Shown piece by piece: positions 53,643-62,186 of a stretch of 62,186 bases of DNA. The stretch covers positions 1-62,186 of the forward strand of contig DCWA01000047.1 in NCBI GenBank assembly GCA_002327445.1, read 5' to 3'. A program made the position numbers and the translations under genes. Source of the DNA: Desulfobacteraceae bacterium UBA2174 (GTDB lineage: Bacteria; Desulfobacterota; Desulfobacteria; Desulfobacterales; UBA2174). Each line of letters begins with the position of its first letter. Within the stretch, counting starts at the first letter, position 1. The notes beneath the pieces are model-generated. The model searched no databases. It had not been told where the DNA came from and was given only the letters and a program-made list of their open reading frames with translations.

Positions 53643-54199
53643 GAGTCCCTCTTCATGAAGCCCTCCACGGTGATGGTCGACAGAATCTTTTCCCCCCGCC
53701 GGACCCCGGCGCTGCGCACGGCCAGATCCTTTATGCGCAACAACTTGGGGGCGCCCTGAATCCCGTAGAGCACCCCCACGAGCTGATCGATGTCCGATGC
53801 AATGGTCGCTTCCACCGGTACGGTGATGTAGTCTTCCCCCGCCACCGCTTCGGGGTTCAAGATTCGCATGGTTTTGATTTCCGCCGCGGTCTGCCCGGCG
53901 ATCTGGGTGAGGACCTGCTGGATGTCCACCGCTGCCAGGGCCGCCGTCTTGGCCTGGAGCAACCCGGACTCGGCATTGCGCAAGCGGGTTTCCGCGGCGC
54001 GGCGGCGGGCCTCCAGTTGATCATGCAGACCGACCCGTTGCCGATATTTGAGAACCTTCTGTGCCTTGACAGCCAGCAGATCTTCCTCGGGGTCAGGGGC
54101 CTGAAGGGCGGGGAGGAGGTTATAGACCAGGCCTGCAAGCAGAAGAACGGCGCCGACGCCGAGAATGATCTTGCGCTCGCGGGTGAGTTCGAATTTCAC
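53639..54199 (-). CDS. gspM: Type II secretion protein GspM-like
   Basis: The product has 186 residues: one TM segment (IILGVGAVLLLAGLVYNLLP), then coiled coil (RVGLHDQLEARRRAAETRLR) and a ferredoxin-like domain (VPVEATIASDIDQLVGVLYG). The layout matches GspM/PilO. It overlaps gspL by four bases and gspC by four. Confidence 0.8.
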   Translation of the reverse strand: MKFELTRERKIILGVGAVLLLAGLVYNLLPALQAPDPEEDLLAVKAQKVLKYRQRVGLHDQLEARRRAAETRLRNAESGLLQAKTAALAAVDIQQVLTQIAGQTAAEIKTMRILNPEAVAGEDYITVPVEATIASDIDQLVGVLYGIQGAPKLLRIKDLAVRSAGVRRGEKILSTITVEGFMKRDS

Positions 54200-55653
54200 G
54201 GGGCTGCCTTTCTGGCCGTCCTTGCCCTGGCTTTTTCGATCGAGGCGCCATTGTCGCTTGTCTTTTCTTCCTGCGGTGAAATCGTGAAGCCGATACGGAA
54301 CTTCTCCTTGCCGTCCCTCCCCTTGGTAATGGCAGAGAGGAAAGTCACATCCGTCATGCGAGGAGAAGCGTCCAGGAGGGGGATGAGCTCGGAAGAGGAT
54401 TCGGCGTATCCATCCAGGATCACCTTGTCTCCCAGGACGCTGAACTCCCTGATCCAGGCCGTCTCCGGAATTATGTCGCTGAGTTCACGGATGATGTCAA
54501 GAGCCGGAACCCCTTGGCGCCGCAGCCCTTCCAGGAGCTGAACGCGCCCTTCCAGGGTTTCCACCTCGGACAGAAGGCCCTCGACGGCCCGGACCTGGGC
54601 GTCGAGCTGCTGTATTTCGGCATCCAGCCGGCTATGGACAAGACGCTGATGAACCACTTCGCTGCCGATCCAGCCCAAGGCCGCCAGAACGGCCGCGGCC
54701 GCCAGGGAAGCCATGAGGTACCGCCCGGCGCGCGAAGCCCGTTTGCGCTGCTCCGGTGGCAGGAGATTCAACTGCACCGGGACGCCGTCGAACGCTTTCA
54801 ACGCCAGCCCGTATGCGCCCAGCAGCTCCCAGGAGGGAACGGGAAGCCGTTCCGGGCCGATGGCCTCCCAGGCCATTTCCTTGCCCGGCCCGCGGAGCCG
54901 ATTCAGGAATTTTTCGTCCAGCGCCGGGCCGCCGCAGATCAGCTTGAGCGCTTCTCCTGGCGCCCGCGTCCGCTGAAGGGCTTCCACCGCATCGCGGATC
55001 CGGGCCGGCCGCGCGTCGACACCGCCGCCGGCGGGCAGCACCCGGGCGGCGCGCAACACGCGCCGCTCGTTGGCCACGATGACGACATCGGTCCGGTCGC
55101 AGACCGCCAGGGCAAAAGGAGACGCCGGCAGAAGCCCGTTCGCATCGTGGAGGCCGTTGAGAATGGCCGCCGCAATGGGCTCGATACCGCTGACGCCGAT
55201 ACCGGCAGCCGCGGCCAGATCCATGCAGGCGGCCAGATCCGCTTTCTTGGCCGCCGCCAGCAGCACGTGGAGCTTTCCGGTATCGCGGTCTTCCGAGAGG
55301 ATCTGGAAATCCAGGTCCAGGTCCTCCTCCGGCAACGGCAGATAGCGATCCAGTTCATAGCGGATGGTGTCGGCAAGATTCTCCCGCGCCGCCAGAGGCA
55401 GTTCGATTTCCCTGAGCAGGATTTTCTCCTGGGACAAACCGATGTGGACGCCGGCCCCGGCCAGATCCTTCGTGCTGACGAACTCCTTGAGGTGGTGCGC
55501 AAGGGCCTGCGCCTGCTGACGCAGCGGCACGCCGGAATCGATGGGCCAGACGGCCCGCGCACTCAAGCGGGCTCCCTTGAGGGAGGATTTCAGGTGAACG
55601 GCCGAAACCCTCGAATCCTCGATTGCCAATCCGATGCCATCCTGAAACAGCAA
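54196..55653 (-). CDS. gspL: Type II secretion protein GspL (PilM-PilN-like fusion)
   Basis: The product has 485 residues from a TTG start at 55653 behind GGAGGTCAGGG. The cytoplasmic actin-like PilM part (VHIGLSQEKILLREIELPLA, LAVCDRTDVVIVANERRVLR) occupies about 1-300. A TM helix is near 312-330 (YLMASLAAAAVLAALGWIG), and the PilN-like coiled coil and periplasmic domain follow (DIIRELSDIIPETAWIREFS). It links the GspE ATPase to the membrane platform. Confidence 0.85.
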   Translation of the reverse strand: MLFQDGIGLAIEDSRVSAVHLKSSLKGARLSARAVWPIDSGVPLRQQAQALAHHLKEFVSTKDLAGAGVHIGLSQEKILLREIELPLAARENLADTIRYELDRYLPLPEEDLDLDFQILSEDRDTGKLHVLLAAAKKADLAACMDLAAAAGIGVSGIEPIAAAILNGLHDANGLLPASPFALAVCDRTDVVIVANERRVLRAARVLPAGGGVDARPARIRDAVEALQRTRAPGEALKLICGGPALDEKFLNRLRGPGKEMAWEAIGPERLPVPSWELLGAYGLALKAFDGVPVQLNLLPPEQRKRASRAGRYLMASLAAAAVLAALGWIGSEVVHQRLVHSRLDAEIQQLDAQVRAVEGLLSEVETLEGRVQLLEGLRRQGVPALDIIRELSDIIPETAWIREFSVLGDKVILDGYAESSSELIPLLDASPRMTDVTFLSAITKGRDGKEKFRIGFTISPQEEKTSDNGASIEKARARTARKAAP

Positions 55654-55692
55654 CCCTGACCTCCATGACGGCGACCGGTGTCTGACCGCGTG

Positions 55693-56760
55693 TCAGCCCT
55701 CGATGCGCTCGATCACCGTAAATCCCTGAGGGTTTTGCGGATCGATGCGGATTTTGAGCGCGATGCGTTGGCGCACTTTGCTCTGATATACCATGGCTTC
55801 GGCATAAATTGTATAGTAGGGCGTCATCTCCAGGGAAACGTAGGGCGCCATTTCCGCGAACACTCCAGGCCCCAGCAGATCCGAAACCTCGGTGAGGCTT
55901 TTGAAATCCCTGTTCTGGCGGAATTCGGCAATGGCCGCCACCCGTTCTTCGGTCATTTCCGGCAACGCCATCAGCACGTCGGGGTGAGCGGCGTTGAGGT
56001 TGATATGGCCCGCCTCCGCTGCGGCGCCCTTGCGAAACAACTTGCGCAGTTGCCGGCTCTCGGAGGCCGAATCGGTGAAGACCGTGAAACGCTCGCGAAG
56101 AGGGTCGAACAGCTCCTCCGTCACCCCCTTGACCAGACGCAGCTCCTCGATGCTGTCGAAATCGGCATTCTTGCTGTAGTAAGGCTCCGGCAGACTTCGG
56201 TAATAGTCGCTCTCGGCGCCGCTGGCCCGGTGGAATTCGTCCTCGTCGCGCCAGTCCATGATGGCATCGACGATGGTGTCCATCCGGTCTTCGTCCAGGT
56301 TCAGTCCGCCGAGCATCAGCCGCAGCAAAGGGGCATCGGCAGTGTTCAGGTCGACCTGGCCGGAAGAGTTGTCCACCCAGATGCCAACGCGGCCCCCCGC
56401 ATAGGGGACAATCGGCAGCGGGGCGTTGACGCGCAGCACGGCTTCGGAGGTTTCTGCGTCACTGTCGCCTGCCGTCTCGCTACCTTGCAGCAGCGCCAGG
56501 GTTGCCAGGGCCAGACCGGCCTCGGCGATGTAGTAGGCCTCGGCCGAATCCTTCATGTTTCTCAGGGCCTTGAGTTCGCCGCGCACCGAATAGCTCAGCT
56601 GCCCCACGATCACCGCCAGCAGGGTCAGCACCCAGAGCACCATAAAGAGGGCGATGCCCGCGGAATGGCGGCGGACGGCACAGGCCGCCAGCCGGGGCAC
56701 TCCGCCCCGCAAGCGGCGCCTTGCCACGGTGGGCATCGATTTTCCCGCCGGCGCTTCCAA
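55693..56760 (-). CDS. gspK: Minor pseudopilin GspK
   Basis: The product has 355 residues from a TTG start at 56760 behind GAGGAG. The class III-like leader and hydrophobic helix (GIALFMVLWVLTLLAVIVG) are followed by GspK domains (SSGQVDLNTADAPLLRLML, DWRDEDEFHRASGAESDYYR, LRLVKGVTEELFDPL, HINLNAAHPDVLMALP). Intact. GspK caps the pseudopilus tip. Confidence 0.92.
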   Translation of the reverse strand: MEAPAGKSMPTVARRRLRGGVPRLAACAVRRHSAGIALFMVLWVLTLLAVIVGQLSYSVRGELKALRNMKDSAEAYYIAEAGLALATLALLQGSETAGDSDAETSEAVLRVNAPLPIVPYAGGRVGIWVDNSSGQVDLNTADAPLLRLMLGGLNLDEDRMDTIVDAIMDWRDEDEFHRASGAESDYYRSLPEPYYSKNADFDSIEELRLVKGVTEELFDPLRERFTVFTDSASESRQLRKLFRKGAAAEAGHINLNAAHPDVLMALPEMTEERVAAIAEFRQNRDFKSLTEVSDLLGPGVFAEMAPYVSLEMTPYYTIYAEAMVYQSKVRQRIALKIRIDPQNPQGFTVIERIEG

Positions 56761-56766
56761 GAAACG

Positions 56767-57438
56767 CTACTCCTCCTCGGTTGTCGAAACCAGCCGAGCC
56801 GCCACGGCCATCGGCACCTGCCCGGCCTCGGGTTGCACCCAGAACCGCACCAGCTTCGGCAGGGAGCCCGCCGCTTCTTCATCCCAGCGGTCGGCCCAGA
56901 CCGGTTCGCCGGTCGATTCATCCAACGTGAGGTATTCGAACCGCACCCCCGCCAGCCCGCCGATCAACTCCCGGTAATCTCCCGGAGCCGGATCGACTGC
57001 GGGGGTCGACCCCATCCGCAGAAGGGACTGTTCATGGAACCGCAACCGCCAGAGGCCGTCGGATCCGAGATCGGCGCGGTAGTTCACCAGGACCTGCCCG
57101 GTATCCTCTCCAGGCACCAGCGAACGGGTGCTGACAAACCGCAAGGCAGTCCCCGTGCCGATGAAATCGAAGCGCATCTCGCCTTCGGCCACCGGGGGCG
57201 CGGCCACCGCCGCCGTGAGCTGGTGCCGCACCAGACCCAGCACTGCGCGCAGCCGCTGCATGCTCGCGATCACGGCATCCCCCTTGTCCCAGGCGCGGTA
57301 GCCCACTCGAAAGACGCCCATGAGCAGCGTCACCATGATGGCCAGGATGCTCATGGCCATCAGCAGCTCCATCAGGGTAAAACCGCGCCTTTGACGGTGT
57401 CCGGAAAGGTGGCGCCATCCAATGCACGGACGCGTCAT
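56767..57438 (-). CDS. gspJ: Minor pseudopilin GspJ
   Basis: The product has 223 residues from ATG 57438, which overlaps the gspI stop (ATGA). The prepilin cleavage site RRGFTLMELLMAMSILAIMV is followed by the GspJ core (RVGYRAWDKGDAVIASMQRL, IGTGTALRFVSTRSL). A longer frame upstream lies in gspI. Confidence 0.9.
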   Translation of the reverse strand: MTRPCIGWRHLSGHRQRRGFTLMELLMAMSILAIMVTLLMGVFRVGYRAWDKGDAVIASMQRLRAVLGLVRHQLTAAVAAPPVAEGEMRFDFIGTGTALRFVSTRSLVPGEDTGQVLVNYRADLGSDGLWRLRFHEQSLLRMGSTPAVDPAPGDYRELIGGLAGVRFEYLTLDESTGEPVWADRWDEEAAGSLPKLVRFWVQPEAGQVPMAVAARLVSTTEEE

Positions 57439-57890
57439 GGCTGGCGCTCCGGGATGGGAAACAGTTTGATCGTTGACAAATGAATCTGTTTGGGACGCTC
57501 CGATTTCCCCCACTGCACGGTCACCGACAGCTCGAACGGCGCCAGTTTCTCCGCATCAGCGGGGTCCGTGGGGCGCCATTGCGCGGACCAGACATAGCCG
57601 CCTTCCAAGTCGCCGGCCAAGATCGCTGGAACAGGGGACTCGCGCACCAGCATCTCTTCCATTTTCATCCGCGCCAACATCACGGCCCGGCTGTACTCCT
57701 CGGAATAGCCCGCCGATTGGAGATTCCGGGACAAGAGTTGAAGCAGGATCCCCAGGGACAACGCCAGAATTGCCAGCGCCACCAGGATCTCCAGAAGGGT
57801 GAAGCCGTGCTGCCCCCTCGCCGCGCCGCGCGGATTGCGGCCAGGGCCCCGGACCGGCGATGTCGGGTGGGAACGGGTGGCGGGATGCAT
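57435..57890 (-). CDS. gspI: Minor pseudopilin GspI
   Basis: The product has 151 residues. The prepilin site GQHGFTLLEILVALAILALS follows a long (about 28-residue) basic leader. The core has YSRAVMLARMKMEEML. It is coupled to gspJ by overlap and sits six bases downstream of gspH. Confidence 0.9.
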   Translation of the reverse strand: MHPATRSHPTSPVRGPGRNPRGAARGQHGFTLLEILVALAILALSLGILLQLLSRNLQSAGYSEEYSRAVMLARMKMEEMLVRESPVPAILAGDLEGGYVWSAQWRPTDPADAEKLAPFELSVTVQWGKSERPKQIHLSTIKLFPIPERQP

Positions 57891-57896
57891 GGCGCT

Positions 57897-58457
57897 TCAG
57901 GCTTTCCCGATGGAATGGATCTTTACTTGCCCCGTGATGAAATCCAGTTGGACGACCAACCGCCGTCCCCGCGTGTTGGTCAGGGTCAACCGGGCGCCGG
58001 TATTGCCGCCCGAAGGAAAGAAAAAGACCCCCAGCCGGTCGAATTGCGGTTGCCCCAATCCGTTTTCGGCGCTTTCGACGAACACTTCCTCCGGCAAGGG
58101 CAATACCACGGGAGGAGACGCGGCACCTTCAAGCGCAGGGTCCTCCGGGGGAAGCAGGGAATCGTCGGACTCCAGGCGGGATAATTCCAGGGTATGGTTC
58201 GCCAGGTCCACAATCACTCGCTGAAGCGTCTGCTCCGAAACGGCCCGGTCTCCCGCATGACGCAGCAGGGCGGCCGTCTTGCGCGCTCCGGAAGCCAGTT
58301 GGACGCCCGGCAGCGACGCCAGCCAGCGGGGAGCCGCAAATCCGGCGGCCAGCCCGATCAGGATCAGTACGACCAGCAGTTCCAGCAGCGTGAAGCCGCC
58401 GCCCGCCCGCCTTGCGCTGGGGCGGGACGCTTTCAGCCCTATTCGATGTCCTTCCAA
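57897..58457 (-). CDS. gspH: Minor pseudopilin GspH
   Basis: The product has 186 residues. The prepilin site GGGFTLLELLVVLILIGLAA is followed by the GspH-type core (AALLRHAGDRAVSEQTLQRV, VIVDLANHTLELS). Its start overlaps gspG by 19 bases. Confidence 0.88.
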   Translation of the reverse strand: MEGHRIGLKASRPSARRAGGGFTLLELLVVLILIGLAAGFAAPRWLASLPGVQLASGARKTAALLRHAGDRAVSEQTLQRVIVDLANHTLELSRLESDDSLLPPEDPALEGAASPPVVLPLPEEVFVESAENGLGQPQFDRLGVFFFPSGGNTGARLTLTNTRGRRLVVQLDFITGQVKIHSIGKA

Positions 58458-58876
58458 CTGGCGATATCCTGGTCTATATCCTCTCCGCCGGGACGCCCGT
58501 CCGCCCCGTAGGATTGGATGGCGTAATCACCGAACTCGCTCGGTGATTGGTAGGTGTAGGCGTTGCCCCATGGATCCTTGGGAACGGCCTTCTGAAGATA
58601 AGGGCCATCCCAGTTGTCAACTCCGGCCGGCTTGGTGACCAGGGCCTCCAAGCCCTGTTCGCTGGTGGGATAGCGGCCGACGTCGAGCCGGTACGTGTCC
58701 AGGGCGGTCTCGAAGAGGGCGATCTGGCTCTTGGCGGCTTTCTGGCGGGCTTTCTTTTCCTGCCCGAAGAACCGGGGGCCCACCAGGGCCGCCAACAGGC
58801 CCAAGATGATCATCACGATCAGCAATTCGATGAGGGTGAACCCTTTCCGGGACAGGCGCTCTCGGCTAAACGGCAT
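58439..58876 (-). CDS. gspG: Major pseudopilin GspG
   Basis: The product has 145 residues from ATG 58876 behind GGAGGAG. The prepilin site SRKGFTLIELLIVMIILGLL is followed by the GspG hallmark (RLDVGRYPTSEQGLEALV, PKDPWGNAYTYQSPSE, YGADGRPGGEDIDQDI) with the calcium-binding acidic loop. It is the main subunit of the secretion pseudopilus. Confidence 0.96.
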   Translation of the reverse strand: MPFSRERLSRKGFTLIELLIVMIILGLLAALVGPRFFGQEKKARQKAAKSQIALFETALDTYRLDVGRYPTSEQGLEALVTKPAGVDNWDGPYLQKAVPKDPWGNAYTYQSPSEFGDYAIQSYGADGRPGGEDIDQDIASWKDIE

Positions 58877-58890
58877 GTTCCGCTCCTCCG

Positions 58891-60120
58891 TCAAAATGGC
58901 AGTTCGTTGACGCTGAAAATGGCGGTCAGCATGGAGATGACGATGAAACCGACCACAACCCCCATCACGAGGATCATCGCCGGCTCCAGGAGGCCGATGA
59001 TCCGCTTGATCAGGGTGCGAACGTGCTTCTCGTAGCTTTCCGCCACCCGCAGCAGCATCCGGTCGAGCCGTCCGGTCTCCTCGCCCACCAGGATCATCTG
59101 GATCGCCAGGTCTGGAAACAGACCCGAATCCGCCATGGGCTTCGAAAGCCGTTCCCCCTCCTTGACCCGGGCATGCACCGTCTCCATGGCCTGCGCCACG
59201 ACCCGATTTTGAAGGATGTCCTTGACCAGCAGCAGGGCCTTGAGAATCGGCACACCGCTCTGGATCAGGGTCCCGAGGGTCCTTGCGAAGCGGGCCGTTT
59301 CCAGGTTGCGCACCAGCGTCCCCACCAATGGCGCCCGGATCAGGCGCCGGTCGATGGCCGTGGCGCCGGCGGGGCTGCGTCGGTAGCGATAGAACGCCCC
59401 CACGGCGACCACCATGGCGGCCACCAAAAGCCAGGCGTAACGACGCAGCAGTTCACTGGTCCCCAGCAGGATCCGGGTCGATAGGGGCAGGACCACGCCA
59501 AGATCGGAGAAGATGACGGAAAACTTCGGAATGACCACCGTCAGCAGAACGATGATGGAAAGCCCTCCCAGCAGGACGAGAAAGCTGGGATAGATCAGGG
59601 CCGATTTGACGGTGTCCAACAGTTCCTGGGTCCCTTCGAGATACTGCCCCATGCGTTCCAGGACCGGTTCCAGTACCCCCCCGGATTCCCCGGCCTTGAC
59701 CATGTTGCTGTAGAAGCGGGAAAAGACCCGGGGATGCTTGGCCAAAGCGTCGGACAGATCGATGCCGCTTTCCACGTCGGCCTTCAGTTGCCGGATGATG
59801 CGGCGCATCGGGGCTTTGCCGGCCGCATCGACGAGGATTTCCAACGAGCGGTCCACCGGGAGCCCGGCCCCCAGAAGCGTGGCCAAATCCTGAGTAAAAA
59901 GCATGACATCACGACGGCTGACACGGTTGACAAGGGCTGAAAAGTCGATCCGTGCGGTCAGGCCCGGCATCATTTTTTCATTCCCGGCGGCCGAGATGCG
60001 GATGGGGACCAGCCGCTTTTCCCGCAGGCTGGCCACTACCGCCGAGGCGTCCGGGGATTCCATCCTCCCTCGAACGATGTTGCCTTCGCTGTCAGCCGCT
60101 TTGTAGGAAAATTCCGGCAT
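58891..60120 (-). CDS. gspF: Type II secretion inner-membrane protein GspF
   Basis: The product has 409 residues from ATG 60120. Two GspF repeats (LFTQDLATLLGAGLPVDRSL and FARTLGTLIQSGVPILKALL) each lead to a membrane helix; TM segments are near 170-195 and 220-245 and at the C-terminus (AMILVMGVVVGFIVISMLTA). It is the platform protein turned by GspE; start is one base after the gspE stop. Confidence 0.95.
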   Translation of the reverse strand: MPEFSYKAADSEGNIVRGRMESPDASAVVASLREKRLVPIRISAAGNEKMMPGLTARIDFSALVNRVSRRDVMLFTQDLATLLGAGLPVDRSLEILVDAAGKAPMRRIIRQLKADVESGIDLSDALAKHPRVFSRFYSNMVKAGESGGVLEPVLERMGQYLEGTQELLDTVKSALIYPSFLVLLGGLSIIVLLTVVIPKFSVIFSDLGVVLPLSTRILLGTSELLRRYAWLLVAAMVVAVGAFYRYRRSPAGATAIDRRLIRAPLVGTLVRNLETARFARTLGTLIQSGVPILKALLLVKDILQNRVVAQAMETVHARVKEGERLSKPMADSGLFPDLAIQMILVGEETGRLDRMLLRVAESYEKHVRTLIKRIIGLLEPAMILVMGVVVGFIVISMLTAIFSVNELPF

Positions 60121-60121
60121 G

Positions 60122-61684
60122 CTATTCCTCAAGCGTAACCCGCAGGACCTCTGAAACAGTGGTTACCCCGGCCTTGACCTTCTCCCAACCGTCCTGGCGA
60201 AGCGTGACCATGCCCTGTTCCACCGCCACCTGGCGGATGCTTTCCGTGCTGGCGTGGGCATTGATCTCGGCCCGGATGCCATCGTTGACCGGCAGGTATT
60301 CAAAGATGGCCGTGCGGCCGAGATAACCGCTGTGCCGGCACATTTCACAACCTTGCCCTTTGTAGAACAGGGTCCGGTGGCGCTCCTTTTCAGGGATGCC
60401 CATATCGCTCCACGGCGTGGCCTCCGGCGGTATCGTGGCGGTCTTGCAGTGGGGGCAGATCACCCGCACCAGCCGCTGGGCCAGCACCCCCAGCAGGGTG
60501 GAGCTGAGAAGGAAGCTCTCCACGCCCATGTCCAGCAGGCGCGTGATGGCTCCGGCGGAATCGTTGGTGTGCAGGGTGCTGAAGAGCAGGTGCCCGGTGA
60601 GAGCGGATTGAATGGCGGTTTCGGCGGTCTCGCGGTCCCGGATCTCTCCCACCAGGATGATGTCCGGGTCCTGGCGCACAATGGCGCGCAAGCCGCTGGC
60701 GAAAGTCAGCCCGATCTTGGGGTTGACCTGGATCTGGTTGACGCCCTTGAGCTGGTATTCCACCGGGTCCTCGAGGGTGATGATCTTGTTCTCCGGGCGG
60801 TTGATCAGCGAAAGGGTGGCGTACAAGGTCGAGGTCTTGCCACTGCCGGTGGGGCCGGTGACCAGGACCATGCCGTGGGGCTGGTAGATGAGCTTGAGGT
60901 AGCGTTCGAGGAGCCGTTCGGGAAACCCGAGCCGATTGAGGTCCAGCACCAGGGCTTCCCGGTCCAGGATGCGCATCACCAGGCTCTCGCCGAACAGGGT
61001 GGGAATGGTGGAAACCCGGAAATCGATCTCCTTGTTGGCGATTTTGAGCTTGATGCGGCCGTCCTGGGGCAGCCGGCGTTCCGATATGTCGAGCTTGGCC
61101 ATGATCTTGACGCGCGAAATGATGGCCGCCTGGAACCGCTTGGGCGGGGATTCGACGTCATTGAGCACGCCGTCGATGCGATAGCGCACCTTGAACTCGT
61201 TTTCGTAAGGCTCGAAGTGGATGTCGCTGGCCCGCAGTTCCACCGCATTGAGCACCAGGCGGTTGACGAGCCGGATGATGGGTGCTTCCGAGGCCATGTC
61301 GCGAAGGTGCTCGGCGTTTTCCTCCGACGGGAACGTGGATTGAACGATATCCTGCTCGGCCTCTTCGATGATGTTTTCGATGGATTGGCTGCCGGCGCCG
61401 TAAAGGCGTTCGATGGCTTCCAGGATGTCGTCGGCGCGGCCCGGGCGCGCCCGGACGGGGAGCCCCGACGCCAGGGTCAAGGCGTCAAGGGTTTCGAAAT
61501 CGTCCGGGTCGACGATGGCGATTTCCAGATAGTTGTCCTTCAACGCCATCGGCAGGAAACGGGACGCCTTCATGTAGGCGACCGGAATGCGTTCCACAAC
61601 CACTGGCTCGCGAGGATAGTCGTCGGGTGACAAAAGGGAGTTGGCAGCAGGGTCCTTCATGGCGTCGGGTTCCCGGGAGTTCAT
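60122..61684 (-). CDS. gspE: Type II secretion ATPase GspE
   Basis: The product has 520 residues: an N-terminal MshEN-like domain (VERIPVAYMKASRFLPMALK, IAIVDPDDFETLDAL), a catalytic domain with VTGPTGSGKTSTLYATLSL (Walker A), ILVGEIRDRETAETAIQSA (Walker B), LHTNDSAGAITRLLDMGV (His box) and a four-cysteine zinc site (CPHCK and CEMCRHSGYLG). It is the first gene of the operon. Confidence 0.96.
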   Translation of the reverse strand: MNSREPDAMKDPAANSLLSPDDYPREPVVVERIPVAYMKASRFLPMALKDNYLEIAIVDPDDFETLDALTLASGLPVRARPGRADDILEAIERLYGAGSQSIENIIEEAEQDIVQSTFPSEENAEHLRDMASEAPIIRLVNRLVLNAVELRASDIHFEPYENEFKVRYRIDGVLNDVESPPKRFQAAIISRVKIMAKLDISERRLPQDGRIKLKIANKEIDFRVSTIPTLFGESLVMRILDREALVLDLNRLGFPERLLERYLKLIYQPHGMVLVTGPTGSGKTSTLYATLSLINRPENKIITLEDPVEYQLKGVNQIQVNPKIGLTFASGLRAIVRQDPDIILVGEIRDRETAETAIQSALTGHLLFSTLHTNDSAGAITRLLDMGVESFLLSSTLLGVLAQRLVRVICPHCKTATIPPEATPWSDMGIPEKERHRTLFYKGQGCEMCRHSGYLGRTAIFEYLPVNDGIRAEINAHASTESIRQVAVEQGMVTLRQDGWEKVKAGVTTVSEVLRVTLEE

Positions 61685-61859
61685 GATGATACCGGTATTG
61701 GATCATCGACGATGGCTGTCGGTTTTATTTACGATGCCTCTGGTGTCGGTTGTTCCGCAATTGCGCAAGCAACAAGGATCGGCAAACCCCAAAGACCGGC
61801 GAGACACTGTCGATTCGGTTGGCGAACGAATCCATTTTCGGCGCTGCTGATAATTTTTG

Positions 61860-61888
61860 AAAATAACTTGTGGTTGGATTTAAGTCAA
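61860..61888 (-). promoter_or_regulatory. Candidate promoter of the gsp operon
   Basis: On the minus strand TTGACT (61888-61883), 17-bp spacer, TATTTT (61865-61860), about 175 bases upstream of gspE. The region 61685-62033 is otherwise empty and its AT content is high only here. Confidence 0.55.
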
Positions 61889-62033
61889 TCGGCGTCCCGT
61901 ATGGTTGAACCGCCTCATTTTTTTACGCCCGAAGCAAGGGGGGAGCTTCGTTCACCGGGGCGCCGCCGTCTTCGTCCGGCCGCCATCGGCTCGGATCGAG
62001 CTCTCCGACCCGTCGCCGCTGTTGATGCCCCAC

Positions 62034-62186
62034 TGCGGTTACGGGCTCCTGGCGCCGAGTTCTTGCCGGCGGCGCAAATCAGCCCCCGGGCGCCCCAGAT
62101 TGGTTTCAATTGTCTGAAAGAAGATCAGAATCCATACCGCCGGCGTCCGCAAGACGCCTGGATCCGGCGCCCCGGAAAACTCGGCG
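62034..62186. repeat. Dispersed repeat, same family as 46880-48086
   Basis: The sequence from CTGCGGTTACGGGCTCCTGG through GAGTTCTTGCCGGCGGCGCA and GATTGGTTTCAATTGTCTG to CCGCAAGACGCCTGGATCC repeats the end-to-start junction of the tandem units near 47480-47650. It runs off the right edge of the window. Confidence 0.85.

Overview
The window looks like the chromosome of a high-GC, selenocysteine-using anaerobic Desulfobacterota, most like the Desulfosarcina/Desulfobacter group. This is inferred from gene content: a Geobacter-type I-G (formerly I-U) CRISPR system, a RamA-like corrinoid activator with DUF1638 and oxidoreductase partners, a PilM/PilN-type GspL, tRNA-Sec, and many SulP/response-regulator genes. 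No rRNA or other marker gene is present to fix the taxon.

Layout. 1-1019 is a graveyard: the end of an IS21-type element, an interrupted Fic gene, the C-terminal third of an unrelated (type I-C-like) cas4, and Mu-like phage fragments. 1020-10285 is a very large CRISPR array: 126 full 37-bp repeats plus one truncated terminal repeat, with 36-37 bp spacers. 10286-10645 holds the leader and a MITE-like palindrome. 10646-20289 is a complete type I-G cas operon on the minus strand, in transcription order csb1 (cas7), csb2 (cas5-cas6), cas3 (helicase then C-terminal HD), a small Cas8-like gene, a four-helix-bundle-suffix protein, cas4-cas1, cas2. A second four-helix-bundle-suffix gene (20913-21740) lies just upstream. 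Both of these genes carry short palindromic DNA repeats in frame at the same place in the protein, and related repeats outside the genes. The accessory region ends near tRNA-Lys(CTT) at 22393-22469.

22525-32362 holds a KptA-like gene, hemL, and a minus-strand signalling operon (TetR, SulP anion transporter, cytidylate-kinase-like/receiver fusion, sensor kinase, receiver, degenerate kinase, receiver). 32550-37402 is an SbcD/YhaO-like nuclease with its translationally coupled YhaN-like SMC-type ATPase. 37338-38741 is a sigma-54 activator divergent from a plus-strand operon (39020-46726). That operon encodes an old-yellow-enzyme-type Fe-S flavoprotein, DUF1638, a truncated TrmO-like protein, a CoA-disulfide-reductase-like flavoprotein, two thioredoxins, a RamA-like Fe-S/ASKHA activator and a 44-residue protein, and it ends in a strong terminator.

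46880-48086 is non-coding and made of a tandem ~545-bp repeat whose family recurs at the right edge of the window. It is followed by an M20 peptidase and selC (tRNA-Sec) with a clear promoter. 49894-61684 is a full type II secretion operon on the minus strand in the order gspE-F-G-H-I-J-K-L-M-C-D, with a sigma-70-like promoter upstream of gspE.

The most unusual signal is the pair of four-helix-bundle-suffix proteins. One overlaps the start of cas4-cas1 by 14 bases inside the cas operon, and each has its own family of hairpin-forming repeats.
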